Shown here one piece after another: positions 30,288-45,200 of a stretch of DNA of 64,000 bases (position 1 is its first letter; each line of letters starts with the position of its first letter). The notes under the pieces were generated by a model. That model saw only the letters and a list, made by a program, of their open reading frames with translations, had not been told where the DNA came from and did no database searches. Both the position numbers and the translations under genes were made by a program. The stretch is from Rhea pennata (Eukaryota > Chordata > Aves > Rheiformes > Rheidae): positions 18,010,899-18,074,898 of the forward strand of contig NC_084678.1 of NCBI RefSeq assembly GCF_028389875.1. The letters are read 5' to 3'.

Positions 30288-33200
30288 TGCTTTAATCAGG
30301 CAATATTCCTCAGATAAGATTTGCTATTTGAAGTGAGTGTGAATTCTGCCTTCCTGTTAAATAAGTATTTAAGAGTGGCATTTCCTGCAACTTCCACAGA
30401 ACTAAGGCCACCTTGTTTTGGTGGAGTTACAAAGATGCTACCCTAACCAGACGCTTAATAAAATCATTCTTTAATTTCTGACATATTAAACAGCATGTTT
30501 ATACTTAACAGTAGACAAGAAACTTGCCCATCACCACCACCAGGATTATTTCTATGAACAAAGTAAAGTAGTTCAGTTCATCTGGTTAATAGCTTAATTT
30601 GCAACTCTGCCTCAGTAACATTTTCTAAATAACATTGCTTACCAAAAGCAGAATTTCAAAAACAAAAATACACTTACCTCACCATTTCAGTTTGTTTGTT
30701 AGAAATTTTAATTTAACATTGTAACTGCTATTTCTTAATTCTGTATATCCTCAAACTGACTAAAATTTATGGATTGTTATGGACCTCTTAAAATGCCTGC
30801 GTGTAGCATTTTGCTGCCCGTTTCTTGCTTTTCTAATGATTAAGTCTATTATATATCCGCTTCTACTAAACAGATGTCTTTTTTCAGAAATAAAGCTTGA
30901 CCCAAGACTTCCACTAATATTCAGCAAATAAATCATGTGCTAAACATGATCATCTTTACTATATTCTTCATACCCATGTCTGAAAGTATCTTTTAAAGAC
31001 TCAGCCATAAGACAGACATTATGCTTGAAGAAATTTAAGCTGAATAAGCTAGTAAAATTATTTACTATAAACACTGTAAATCTGAACACAACATCAGCAC
31101 TTGCCTTTCTGATTTCAAATCTGGAAAGGCAACGTGCACAATTACAAGACATTCAGAAACTATAGTATAAAGACACACTACAAAAACACATCCAAAATGT
31201 AATTTACCTCAAACAGTGCTGCCTGGCTGTCCAAAGATAAGGTTTTGCATGTTCTGTTAACTGTCATGACATCGCTACAACAGAGGACAGTCTCCTTCCA
31301 GAAGACTTTGTCCTCTGCAGCAACTCCTGCCCCACCCAACAGCTGTTCATAATAATCAGCAACCGATCGCATAGAGAAAGCCTTTAATGTGTCGCCACGG
31401 GGCAGTTTAACAGATGGTAGAATGACATACAACCAAAATCATTAATTAAACTTCCACACTTGTCCCAGGGTGCAATGCTGAATAAAATTCCTCCGAGAAA
31501 GAACATTTCAGATAAATGACCATCTGCCATAGCCTATGTACTTGCTCTAGAACTTGTGGCTGAGGCTGAGTTCCAGTTAGAGTAGTCTCATTTTTACACA
31601 CTCTCCTGCCCTCCTTGTTCATGACAGCTATGGCACGAAATGCAAGTCATCATCTTTTGATAATAGCCCAATTTATACTCGATTACAGAACTTGTTGGTA
31701 AAAGCGGCTGTTTAAGGATACCAGAAGATCCCATTTAAACTGCGTCTGCTTATCAATTAGGGACTAGAAAGAGAGATGAAAGGCATCCAATCATAGACAA
31801 AAGCAAAAACAAACAAAAACCACCAAAACAACAAATAAAAAAATCAACTGCTTATGGTAAGGGGAACTTAACATTTTGGAAATGGAAAGTTAAATATGGC
31901 AAGGGGGGATTTGAATCAAATGAAAATGCTAAACATTTAACACGCTTTAACATGCTCTAGGTGATCCTGCTTGAGCATGGAGGTTAGACAAAATGGTCTC
32001 CAGAGGTCCCTTCCAAGCTCAACCTTTCTGTGATTCTGTAAATGAGTATTTTTTGTAACAAAGTTTTGAGTTCTGGGCCTCCCATGTCGACATGCAATAA
32101 AACATCTTGGACTGATTTGTTTTCTTCAGTGTTTTTACATTTCTTCTTTACCTCTGTTTTGCTCCAAATAGAAATATAACTCCTAGAATCATCTTCACTG
32201 ACAGAAATACCTTACTTAAGAGTCAAGTGGGAGTATTTGCTGAGACTATCAGTTTGCCAGCACTGCTTTAAAACAGTACTCACTTCTAGCTTCTTCTCTT
32301 TTTCTGTCAATACATCCTTTTGATTCTGCGTGTACTCGATCAGCATGCGTGCCAGCTGGCGCCGGTCCTCCAGCTCTGCTGCCAGCCGTCCATTGTACTC
32401 TGCTAGTAACAGACATGCTTCATCCACCGTCTTCGAAAGACGTTCTGCTGCCTCTTTGTCTACGTGCAAAAGTGTTCAGTAATTTACAGGACAAAGTTTA
32501 AAACCTTTTATCTTTTGACAGAAGGGCTATAATCACCAAGCACGTGCACAATAACATTTCATTCATAAACATCGTCCTAGCTTAAAAGGAAAAGAGAATT
32601 CTAATCACAAGGAATATAAAGAAAATAGGCAAGACTAACAACTTGAGAACAGCATTTTCAGACACTGATGTGACTGATTATATTTTTTTCTTGCAGAGAT
32701 GTCAATGATTAGAGGTGAAAAATATCTTTATAGATATTCTCTATAACAGATTAATTAAACTAGAATTCAGGCTGCACTTTCAGAATTTATTTAAACCAGA
32801 AGGTTTTAACATTTAAACATAATGCGTACTTTTTCTTCCTCTTTTCTCTCGGTATCTGCTAACACATCCATATAAGCAAACGTGTTAATTGCATGCTAGT
32901 CTTCACAACTGGACACAGCAATAGTGTATTATAAAGGACTGAATAAATGACATAATGTGTTCTAAATTAAACCACTTGTAGAAACAAGAGTCAAATCAAT
33001 TAAATCTTTAATGGCTATTAAGATCATTGTTAAAATATAACTGCAAAAGTAAGTTTAACTGTCAGATTTATGGGAGTAGTGAGTTTCTTTTTCTGTAGTT
33101 GTGAAGAAGTACGTGTGTACTCAGCACAGTCTGATAAAATTCATTAAAATGCCTAATATACAAGGCAACGTAAAAGTCAAACACATCCATTTGAGAACTC

Positions 33201-36200
33201 TCCCTCTATTTCCTGTACATTCTTACAAAATGCTGTTGATGTTCTCTAAACACAAAAACTTTTATAAAAGTGCAGATTGCAACGCAAAAGAGGCAAAAAA
33301 GGAAGAACATATATTAATTTCATCTTCAAATATATTTCATTCACTACCCAAGAATTAGAAAACAAGTACATAAAACTTTAAATTTACTCCCCTTATACAT
33401 TATGATTATGTAGAAATCAAAGATTTTCAGTTATTCTTTGGACCCATTTTCATTCACCTTCAAGTTTCCTACCTGTAATTTTCTCCAGTAACGATACATC
33501 TTGAACTTCCTGAGGCAGGGAGGCAATTTTTTGCCGCACTGTTGCATCTCCTGATGCTGCATTTTCCAAGTCTTGCAAGGCTTTGATCAAATCCTCAGTC
33601 TACCAGATGGAAAGACAAGCAGGCTATCATTAAAACCAGGTAACTTCTATGCTATCTCCTGTGGATGTGGACACTGCATTACCCTCTGAGGTCATTTATC
33701 TTTGAAAGCAACCATTACTGGAGTATTTCCTTCAATTAATTTTTAAACAATTTTTCCCTAACACACAGTATTCACTACTTTACAATATCCTAGTATTTAT
33801 TAACTCAATGGATCATCAATATTCTAGATCCTGCAGTTAATCACTTCTCTTAATTGGAATGAAAAGTTTTCATTTAAAACAAAGCTAAAAAGACCACCAC
33901 CAATTTGAGAAACAACAATTGGTCCTTAGCTTTGCATCAGATTCAGTCTGCTTATTTTAATTTTGAGCATTTCTTTGACACTTTCGCTTTGATTTAGATT
34001 AACAGGAGCATGCACGCACCTTTTGTTCAACTCCGCAGGTAGACTCTGACATAGTGAGAAAAACCTGTAATCAATCTAAACAATACTGTCTGTCAGCTTT
34101 TTATAGTTGCAAGGTTTAGAATTTTGTACTTGGCTACCTACCATAAACTTCGACTATGATGAAAGATATCCCTATAAAAGCACACTTTATATTGTCCTCC
34201 TTTAGTAAAACCTTTGATATTCCTCATTTAGCTAAACTGGCTCTTCAGAAGCATGCTGCAATTAAAATGGACTCTGCTGTATCCTATCAATTTCATCTTT
34301 CACTTATTCTCAGGTACGGAAAAAAAAAGCATCATTACAAATAAATACACTCACAAGGTATCCTAAGATAAGATTTGGATGAGTACTGCCTTGCAATGAC
34401 CTCGCTTGACCAACCATATCCCCTTCCCCTCAAAAAAAAAAAAAAGAGAGAAAGAAAGGGAGATTCCTCAAAAAGTGTTTTGTTTCTGTGTTTTAGAACA
34501 ACACGTTTGAGAGGTGGGGTTTTTTTTGAAACTGCAAGGGTGGCCCTCTAAACAACAGTGATTTTTAAACTCCAATTTAATACTTAGTATGAAAATTAAT
34601 AAAAACATTGAAAATAACTTGTAAATAGATATATTATGGAAGTCTTGCAGTTTTATCAGAACACTAAAGATGTCCATTGCTGCCTAATATTTAGTCCTTC
34701 TTTGCAAACTATTACTGATTTCCAATAGTAACAAACACAATGTTTATCATCACAAGAGACCACAAGTTGCAAGGTATCTGGAGGTAAAACCAAAAAGTTC
34801 CACTCATTTCCTTGACAACTGCAATTTATTTTTATTTTTCAATGTTTACAGTCTACCAGATGGATGGTGTAACCTTTTATCTTTTCAAGATGACAAAATG
34901 GTTTAACATGTGTTCAGTTTGCAGCCTTAAACAGTCAAAATGATCCTCGTTATTTCATTCCTATTACCGCCACATCACTAACATGTCCGCCTCAAAACAA
35001 AGTCTTTGAAATTGATTTTTATAACCAACTCCACACAAATCTAAGGTTGAGTTTTTTAATATACACTTTGAGACACTAAAAAAAAAAGTTTTAACTGTTA
35101 TAACTTGGAGTTTGAGAGATCATACCAATCTTAGGAAGCATTTAAAGTACGTCTTGTTCTTCTAGTAGTCCTCTGAGATTCTTTATTGGTAGCACTGTTC
35201 AGACTTTGGTTTAGACTAACAGAAATCACTCAGATGTTCTGCAGTATTTTAATATGAAAAAAAAAAAAAAACAGTTCCATTGCACACTGACTTCTCAAAC
35301 CCCAACTGAATTTCTCTAGTAAATATATTTTACTTGTTGGCAGCTCCACCTTGTGGCTGTACCACACAGGAGGTCACTTTCCAAACTTCTCCCACCCTCA
35401 ACCCTACCAACATACCAGAAGCGGCCCAGCACTAGGGTCTTGGGGTGAGTAGCTCCCAGGGTAATCATCATCTTCCTCCTCCTGTATTTGCTGAAAAGTC
35501 CGCTTTAGAGACTTCTTCTCCTCTGCAACTGAAGACACATATAAGCAACTCATTTGGATGCCAGATCTACACGCCTCAGCTACCTCTACTTAAAGCACCA
35601 ACCACCACCAGGTGCTTTGGTGGGTAGGCCTCTCTAAGGAGAAGGATGACCACAGATGGACTATAATATTGGCATCATATTGCAAATGCTCAAATGCATA
35701 CCAGCAAGGGAAGGCTAATCTTGCCCACACAAGTCTATATGTGCATGTGTTCTAAGCACAAGGATACAGTCTTATCAGCAGTATGCACTGCACTCTCACA
35801 TCTTTGTGCCTTCTACACTGAAGATAGGCATGACAAGAAAATGTCCAATTTGCGAATAAATGGCAAGTCTTCAACACTACTCAGAATCTCTAGTTAATAA
35901 AATGCAGGTAGGTAAGGATTCCCTGCCCGTAGGGATGAAAGATGGATCCTAAGACACATATAAACAAAAGAAATTCAAAATATTTTTTCACCAAGCATAT
36001 GCTCACTGTGTTCTCATAATCAAAGGCTGGTTATTTAGCCTTCCACTTCTCCATCAAAATAAACACCTCAGAACAGCTCTATTGAATTGGAACTCTGCAA
36101 AAAGATGTGACAGCAACATCAGTAATGGATAGAATATGAACTGATTTCCAAGCAGGCAACCTATAACACTGCAGAAATAAAGGTTTCATAAAGGAAGATA

Positions 36201-39200
36201 CTGCTGGTTGAATGAACCTTAGCATAGCATGCCCTAGCTTGAAAGAGAAAAGTCAGTTTATCTTCCAAGTCAGAAGCCTTAATGTAGCATTTGATCCAGT
36301 TACAGAGCCTTCAAAAGAGAACTCATTTTTCAGACTTGTCATCAAATTCAGAAGAGTCAGAGTAATTTGTAAGACAGCTGAGGACAGAGTCCTAAGAATC
36401 TCTCTTTAATGGAATCAGGTCTCACCAAGATAATAATGGAATTCAAGGGAATCAGTCAGTATATACACAAATTCACAGAAAAATCCAAGATTGTTCTTGA
36501 TTTAAAATACTAGTCTTCCCAAGTCTAACAATGAAGCAAACAAAGGTTTGCTCTTAAATGCTGAATTTTATTTCCCTTGTGAGCTGAAAAAAAATGTTAT
36601 TTTAATGGAGAGAAAGTCAGAGGTGCTGCACATCCTGCAGGGTAGGAAAAAGCTGAACAATCTTCATGAAGTAGACAAAAATGCATCTCTGTTAGAGATC
36701 AGATTAACTCTATGGAAGGCAAAGCAACACAGAAAATGTAGCTACCCAAAAATCAGATGATTTTTTGATGTATGCTAAAATAAAGCTGCCTAGGCTAGAA
36801 AAAGAGTATAATATGGCTATTGTACATATACAACTGAGGTAAGAGAGCACTTGATAATATGACTGATAAGCAAATAAGATACTAGATTAACAAGAATGTC
36901 TGCAGCCATTAAGTTCCAAAAAAAAAATGCAGAATTGAATAAAAAATGTGCATACTACACAATGGCTAAAGAGAGCACTTAAAGTTACATATTTATCACT
37001 TATAAGTAATTAACCAACTAAACAAACAGAAAGCAATTCACAGAAGAGTGAATGCACAGTGCATACAAAAGTGAAAACATGAAGAACAATTGTTGGAGAA
37101 CTGATCCTGCTGTGTTACCCACCGGTCTACCTCAAAAACCAGTTTCATGTTTGCTATTAACCTGCTTCTCTGACGCAGAAGCTTCAGCATTCAGTCAAAT
37201 TTTCTGTCTGAACAAGACTAAATGAGTCTGATTCGAAACACTCTAAAGAAGATAGGTGCATGAATATCTGCAGGCTTAAGTATCAGTAGTTACCTGATGT
37301 GCTAGAAAAGCCACATTTCCTGAGTATATGAATAACAGCTAACAAGACAGTGTGTCAAGTAGAAAAAATAACCTACACAAAGCAGTTAGCTTTACAGTAG
37401 CATTTTGAGTGCCACATATGTGGAATCTTCTTCCTTGGATTGATAAACAAGGGCAGTAGAATGCCTCCCTAAAGAATTCTGGAAACACCATTTCTATTTC
37501 AATCTCCTCCCCCCCCCCCCCCCCCCCCAAAAAAAAAAAATCTATTTTCAAACACAAGAGGCTATCATGAAGAGAGACCTCTGAAAGAGAACAGGAAGCC
37601 AGGCTTAAGTCACAAAGTATTCTGCCTAGGTAGCTCTGCTAACCATGAGCAATTTAACTGTTACAGTTTACACATCTGAAAATACTCTCAAATCCATCAA
37701 AAGGAAAAAGAAAAACAGTAAGAGCATCTAAAACTGATCAGAATTCAACAGTGGTATCACACATGCAGCCTCTGAAACAAGCAAGATATTCCTATAGAAG
37801 ATGGACAGTTTCCTCCAGGAAAACTAAACAGCTCACTGTTGACACCAACACATAAAGAACGTAGAGAAGTCACTGCTCAGAGAAGAGATGAAGTCAGCTT
37901 TCCTCCTTCTTCTGGGTCTTCTTCATAGCTCAAAATTTGGCTACTCCCTAAAAGCCTTCAAAGAGCAAAGTACTGTGTTTCTCCAAAATGAGTGACAATT
38001 GCTGTCGTAATGGTTTTGCAGTGAAACTCCAGCTTGTTAATCTCACGGCTGCAGTGTCAGAAGCAAAGATGCCTGTAAACGTGTTTCTCCACCAACTGAC
38101 TTTTCAGTCTTCAAATCACTCTGGTGGCTTGAGGAGGCTTACAGTGTATTGTGGGTATGTGAGCTTTCCTGTAAACTGGCAAAGGAGGAGCTCTTCCCAT
38201 CTAGGATGTTCACCTTTTTGTTCTCTTCTCCTGAAGACTGGTTTTTAGAGGTAAACAGACTTCTCTGATTTTATTCCACGCTCTCACATACACGATATGG
38301 AAACCAACAGTGGAATCTGTACATGCATTCAAAAGAGTAACTAGAAGTTTAAAACTTTGCTCTATGATAAGGAGTGATTTTATATTTTCTTGGATTAAAA
38401 ACAACAAAAAAAATTAAAATGAACACATTATCATCTGTTATGAGGACCTGGTTATATTTAATTCCTCATCCAAGAAGTAGCTATACAATATTCTAAGAAT
38501 TTCCATATGTAGATTAATGCATTTCACTGGTAGGACATACACAAGTTTGTATTTTCACAAAAAGAAACAGTCTTTAATTTAAGTGAGGATTTACCTGTGT
38601 TGGTACAACTATGCCATGTGCTTCTTCTGAAAATTAAACACACCACTGTAGCTTCTGTGAGAGGTTGCATTAGCAGAAGCTTCTGTCTATAAGGTAACAT
38701 GCTAGGAAACTCTACTCAAATAGATATTCCAGATCTGGATTAACAGCCAAACTTCGAAGACAAGTTTTTACTTCTGAAGTTCTAAAGATAACTGTTTACT
38801 TGAAGGGTAGAATGGCTGAATTCAACTGCTTTGTTTATCTAGTGGCAGAGTTATCATCCTCAGCCAGCATAACCAAAAATAAGCCTCCCAAAACCATAAC
38901 CAAAGAGAAAAAAAAATCACTTTTGATATAGACTTCACTTTCTAGGGAACCTGATACAAGAGGGACACTTTTAGAAACCAGTTTAGGACAAAATATTGAA
39001 TACAGCAAAAAAATAATCTTCCTGAAGGAAAAAGACCACCATCACAGAACACCAGAAGACAAAGAAGAACAAAACACAAGAAACCTAATGCTTCAGTGTA
39101 CTTTCCAATTATTCTAACCCCTTGATTTTAAGGGCTAGATTATTCATGATTAAGTTCTTACAATATACATTCTTTGCCAGTCCGTCCCAAATCAAGCATA

Positions 39201-42200
39201 ACTAGAACTGATCTGCTCCAAAATGATACCTAGTCCTGTCCTCAGATGCCTTTATTTCAACTATTCTTGAAAGCATCCCTGTCTGTTTTCCTTTTTGATA
39301 TTTTTTCCTCCATATTTCAATATGGCTCTTACTTCCTATGCCTCAATTTGCAATATAAGATCAGTCAGAGGATGGGTAACAACAGTTTCATTGTACATTA
39401 TTTTGTGACACTCCCATATCAGAGTACATTCAAGGACTTCCTTCAACTGCTTATTAAAATGACAATGAAAATGTGTCAGCCGTATAGGTTATATTACCTA
39501 AAGGATTTAACATCAAACCTCTACAGACCTATTTTTTTCAGCCCTTAAAATAAACGGGTTCATCTCCTCCCTATTCCTTGTAAAAAGAAACATATTATCT
39601 AATAAAAAATAATTACTGAGAAAGCAAATGCAACCCTAATGAATACATTCAGAGTTGAAATCCCTGTGATTAAAGACATCTGTATTCAAAAGTTTGTTTG
39701 CACGTGCATGCACATTTCCTTAAGAAACCCGAAAGACTATGACATCGTAGTAAACTGCATCACTTTCAGGAAGCATAACTAGGGAACCCAGTGCTTAGCA
39801 AGGGCAGGTACTTCACCCCCACCTGTCTTAAGGGAACAGCTTCATTATTCATGCAATCCATTCTGTTCCATGGCAGGTATTCAGCATGTGCTTCCAATTG
39901 AATTACTATATACACATTTATCTGAGGCTTTGCTATTAACGAAATAGAAATGGGCTACACGTTTAGAACACACACAAATCAGCTTTAAAGATTTCTCATT
40001 GATACAGGACTCTCATATTTTGGCAGATTTCACAACTGTAAGTAGAACTGGTATACTTGAAATAAGGCAGAGCCATCCCGTTCTGAAAGCAGCACCTACT
40101 CTTCCCAGTAATTTAAGAGGCCTTTCACACACTGCAACATTAAAAAGCAACAGATTTATCCGCATAGACCTGTTGCCCTATCTCACTCTTAAGAAGAGTA
40201 TATACAATACCATAGCAACAGATGCTCCTAAGAAGCTTCAAAATTTTGTTTTAATGGTACAAGGTTAAACCAACCTAAAGATACTTATGTTACCTATTCC
40301 TAATCTATGTCTACTTTAGAAACATATAAATTTTGAATTCCTGAAAATTGGCGTACTATGGTTATTCCAATTTTTTAAATGGTAAATGTGTCTGTAAAAC
40401 ATGCAAGATGGACAACAATGTTATCTTCTGTTAGCTTGAAAATAGAGACTTCTGCTACATAGATAACTGCCCACCAGAAACTGGACAAACAATCAGCTTA
40501 TATAAGAAAGCCATTAAAATTCAATATGAAACTAGTTCTTACCACTATAAAGCTAATTTGAAAAGAAGCTAGTCTAAACAAGGAGAAAAAACTCAAGAGA
40601 ACTCTTCTGAGTTTTTCAAGTTTCTTTTTTCCCTTATTGGAAAAAAGAAATTGTGATTTTTAAATGAGTTGATAAGAAGGTAGCAATATTCACACTTCTG
40701 AAAAAGTCTGGACTGTTCTCCCTGCTCCCCACTCCCACCAAAAAAAAATAATGTCCATTTACCCAGATAAAAACTTTTTAGCCATGATATGCACAATAAA
40801 GTTCTTAGAACATCTGTATTCCTTTTCATTTTGTTTCCCATAAAGTTCTGTTAAAATTGAGAAGAGTTTGATTTTGTACAAATAGCTGTAAGCTCAGAAG
40901 TTAACAGTAGCGGGATTGACTGACCACTCAAAACAGTAGACAACACTGAGCAGCAGGTCATTGCCAGTTCAGCTTGATTTGATATCAGCGTTTTTTTGGA
41001 CAAGAAGTATCACTTAAAGATTGAGAGATAAGCTTCTAGTTACCTTAGCAGATCAATAGTTTCAAACACTTACTTGGTTTAACAAGAATTCAAGCACGCA
41101 AAATCTCTGTCCTTTCATGACAAACAGGTGTCTTAAGCACTATGCCCAGTCAAGAAAAAGTCATAAAATTTGAACTTTCATTTAGAGACCGCACATGTTC
41201 CAGCCCTCCCAGAATATCTTTGCACATTCTCATTCACTCATGACAGAGACTCACTTGGGAGGTCATGTCCCAACATGGAAGAGAGAATCCTTTCGGGCAG
41301 TTGGCCTCCAAGCATTTGGGGAGGGGCGGAGAACAATACCTTCTGAATGTTACAAGTTATTACATTAAGTTGGAAGGTACCGCTTTTAAGCTGCTAGAAT
41401 TCATCACTGGCTAATTCTGCCTAAAGCAGTATGTTAAAAAAGCAAAACTGTAACCACAGATGTACGACTTCACATTTTTTGCTCATGTCTTCAGATTAAT
41501 ACTGTGCAATCACCATTATCATCCAGTAGAAAGTTTACACGCAACTCACTTTTCACCAGCTAAGAATGGCATAAGAATACTTTACTAGTGATTAAGCCAA
41601 GTCTGTCATGAAGTATAGTACCTCTGTGGGGAATCAGGCAAAATTCAGCCAAGAAGCAATCTGATTTGGGCTAATTTGAAAAGACTAAGGCTGAAAGATT
41701 CTCCTGACTGGAACTGGCTTAATTTTTAATGACTCTCACCCTCAATAGGTTAGGTATTCTCCTACTCTCCTCTCCTCTTTACAATACTACCAGTTAAATT
41801 TCAGATGATATGACATGAGGGGCAGTACCTGTCAGAGCAGCAGAAACGTACAGTAAATTCAAGAACACTGTCTCTCACACTTGCCTCCTGCAGCAATAAG
41901 GTTGTAACCATAATGCTCCAAGGTTATTAAATGATACAAAATTATTATGTTATTATACCAGCTGACATCATTCGGAGAAAAGAAAAAGAGACTAGATAAG
42001 CTCCTGGGCATACATTTCAATGTTCATTTATTAAAAAGTCTTTGTTGAATCATAATAAAGTATATGAACTATGCAAAATAAAAAAATTTGAAAATAAAAG
42101 CACAAGCAATATTGAGTAAACCATTATAGTAACCCAGTTGATTACTCTCATACATATAAAATGGGACGATTTTAACTCCCAAGTAACAGTTCCTTTCATC

Positions 42201-45200
42201 CTATTGACTTATCCTCACATCAAAAGGCACCCCTAGAGTATTCTGTCTGTATGCACAGAGAGAGAATTTACCTGTTAAGCTCTTTGCTAGGAACATGTCA
42301 TGAGGAGGGAAAAAAAAAAAAAAAAAAAGACAGAGACAGAGAGAGACTGACTTCAAGCCAATCTTGAAGAATCTTCAAGATCAACTCTGACAACATCACA
42401 ATGACTTTAGGAGTCCAGAGCTCAACTTTTCACAGTTAAGCTTTCAGCGAAGCATGCACTATTTTTTTTTTAAAAAAGAAACCCACATACAAAAATCACC
42501 ACCCACACAAACACTCACCTTTAGTTTGGGGGCTATTGGAGTCTTCCATAGAAAGTTTCAATTGTTGTATAAACTCACTGCCATACACACTCCTTTCTTG
42601 CCATATGTTAAGCAATCGTTCCAAGGGCTTTTTGCAGCCCTCATCTGCTTCTCTGTTCAAAGATTTAAGAAGCGGTTATAGTTCAGCTGAAAACATAAGA
42701 TATATTTTAAGAAGGCATCTTCCAAATTATAACTTGTACCCATTTCAACATTTGTACTTCTGGAGAGATTCTTCCTCATACTCTCTGGTATAAACTGTAC
42801 AAAACCATCTGAAGCCAATATTCCCCTTACATTAGGATCAAAGATTGCCTGAAAGCACCCCACCTTCCCAGCTCAAGGGAAGGGCCAGAATAATTTTGAA
42901 GGAAGGAACTTGGTATCTTTCAGAATCTGAAAAAAAAAAAGTTAAAAAATACCACCAAGTTGCCACATTTTCTATTTAAAGTATTAACCTGAAACAATTG
43001 TTTCAGTCAATAACATCCTAGTTAAACGAACTGTTTGGATCACTAGGCACTTAAATGTACTTATACAGCACATTGAAAGTTAGATAGCTATCCAGAACAG
43101 GATACCACTAAACACACATGACATTAAAGTTGTTTAATTGAGATAATAATTATTACGCTATTTAGAGAAAATCTTGGCTAAATGATAGTCCATTTTTGGG
43201 CAGCTGAATCACATCTCCTCTCCTTTTACATACAAAAATCCCTCCTCCTGCTAACAGGGAACCAAGCATTGTTAAAAGAAGCAATGCAAGAGAAATTATT
43301 CTTAAACCAGAAGACTGCCAAGAATCCGATGACCTTAAAGTATCAGATCTGTTTTTAAATCTTCTGTAAAGGTGAAAGAGTCATCATTATGTAGCTTAAA
43401 AACACATGCAACTATTAAATGTCAGTGCCTTTGAATAAGGTGTAATTGTCATCTATTGTCATCTTTGACCAGATCTACAAGATCTTTTAATAACAATTAA
43501 AATACTTAAGAACTGCATGCACAGCAGAAGTGTTTGTGAATCAGCTCCTCACAACCTTATACAAGTATCCCTCAAAAGAAAGATTAATACTAAGCAGTTA
43601 CTATTCATAAAGTAGTCAATGCCCACTTTCTACCAGAAATGGGGTATAATCATTCCCGAAATTAAAACAAACAAACAAAAAAAACACTTGTTATAACAAG
43701 AGCGTAAAAACTTCAGGGAGAAAATTTGGGTTAAGAAGTGATGTAACAACGTACCTGGCCACATGAGAAAAAGCATCCACAAGAACTGATTCAAATTCCC
43801 TAGTAAATTCAGGACCTTTCCTCTTACTGTTCTGGATGACATCATTTGCTAAATATAGGAAGGTAAGCTTCCTACTTGATTTTGCTAGGAAAGGAAAAAG
43901 AGATAGTTTGCAATTGTTTCTCACTTCTTTCACCTGGCACTACTCATATGCTGTTAAAAGTTGCTTATACTTTTTCAGTCTAAAAAGATTCCAAAATATT
44001 CGTATGTTACTACCATAGCAATGGCAAGCAGAGGCCTTCAAGTCAAGTAGTTCTTGTCCTCCTTGCTTTTGCTAGTTTTTTTTCCCAATTAATTTATAAA
44101 CTAATCATGATCTTGTGCAATTTCGTCAATTCTGAAGAAAGCTGTGCAAAAATTAGCCCTTAAACATGTCTGAAAATTAAAATGAGTTGTTTCAACCTAC
44201 CAACAAATTAACATAACACTAAATTTTTAATTAAACAAGTTTAAAAGTTTGTGTACAATTACTTAAGATAGATCCATAGAAGGAATAGTGAAACTGCAGA
44301 AGAAAGCTATTGCAGAAACTTATTTTTCTTGACAATGCTCCATGACAACAACTTTAATTTTTCTCTCTGTATCATAATTTTCCCAACCTGATGCCATCAG
44401 ATTCTACTTTATTAAGTGCAGAATCAGCAGGAGATACAGTTATCTAGAATACAATGATCAAAAATAGGCATACATGAAACATGCTTATTTCCACTATAAG
44501 TCCAATTCAGATCTTTCAAAAATTCATACTAAGTTTACTATAAATGACAACAGCTAATAATCACATGAAAAATGTTGTAAAATACTCCAATTAGCACATC
44601 ACACCGCATTGTACACTACAAGGGTCAGACACTGCTGGTCACAGAGGGTGAGAACATCGACATTAACAAGAGGTCGGCTGGTTTCCCAGCTCCCCTCAGG
44701 GAGGGAACATCAGACAGTGACACTGGCAGTCTTCTTATCTTCATTATGAAGCTCTTTAGAAAGTTACCAGTAAAGGCAGGCTCTAGTTAAGTTAATCTCC
44801 ACAGGAAGAAAGCACAAAATATTTCTGGATGGTATTACCACACAATTCTTCCGTATCTCTGCAGCCAGTTTTACTTTGCATACCTCCTAGTGCCCTAGTG
44901 CAATTCTTTATTGGAAAAGTAACAGGAATCTAAAAGAAAAACAGGCAATGAACTGCTTTCACAGATAATTTAAGGACATGCAGAGAAAAAGAAATCAACA
45001 TATCTGTATTTTACAGCCCAGCCGTCTGGCTCAGAGAAGATTCAGCAAAGCAATATTGCTGAGCATCCTCACCTAATACTCAAAAAATACTTCACTGTTT
45101 TAATGTCTCTAGGCTCTTATATTTCTAAGCACCATCCTTAACGGTGTGCTCCAGAAGACGTGCACTCCACATTAATTTGTGCACTGAACTCCCTCTAGGC

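Larger units (their letters stand above)
20244..32283 (-). other. RPRD1B: RPRD1B intron 6
   Basis: 12 kb, AT-rich, the largest intron in the window. It holds a tRNA-Phe/CR1 chimeric SINE (27570-27767), a CR1 tail (31945-32041), an exon-like open frame (31178-31432), and mononucleotide runs (T10G12 at 23619-23640, A at about 26248-26271, G18 at 26907-26924, A at about 30256-30284). The rest is featureless AT-rich DNA. Confidence 0.8.
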
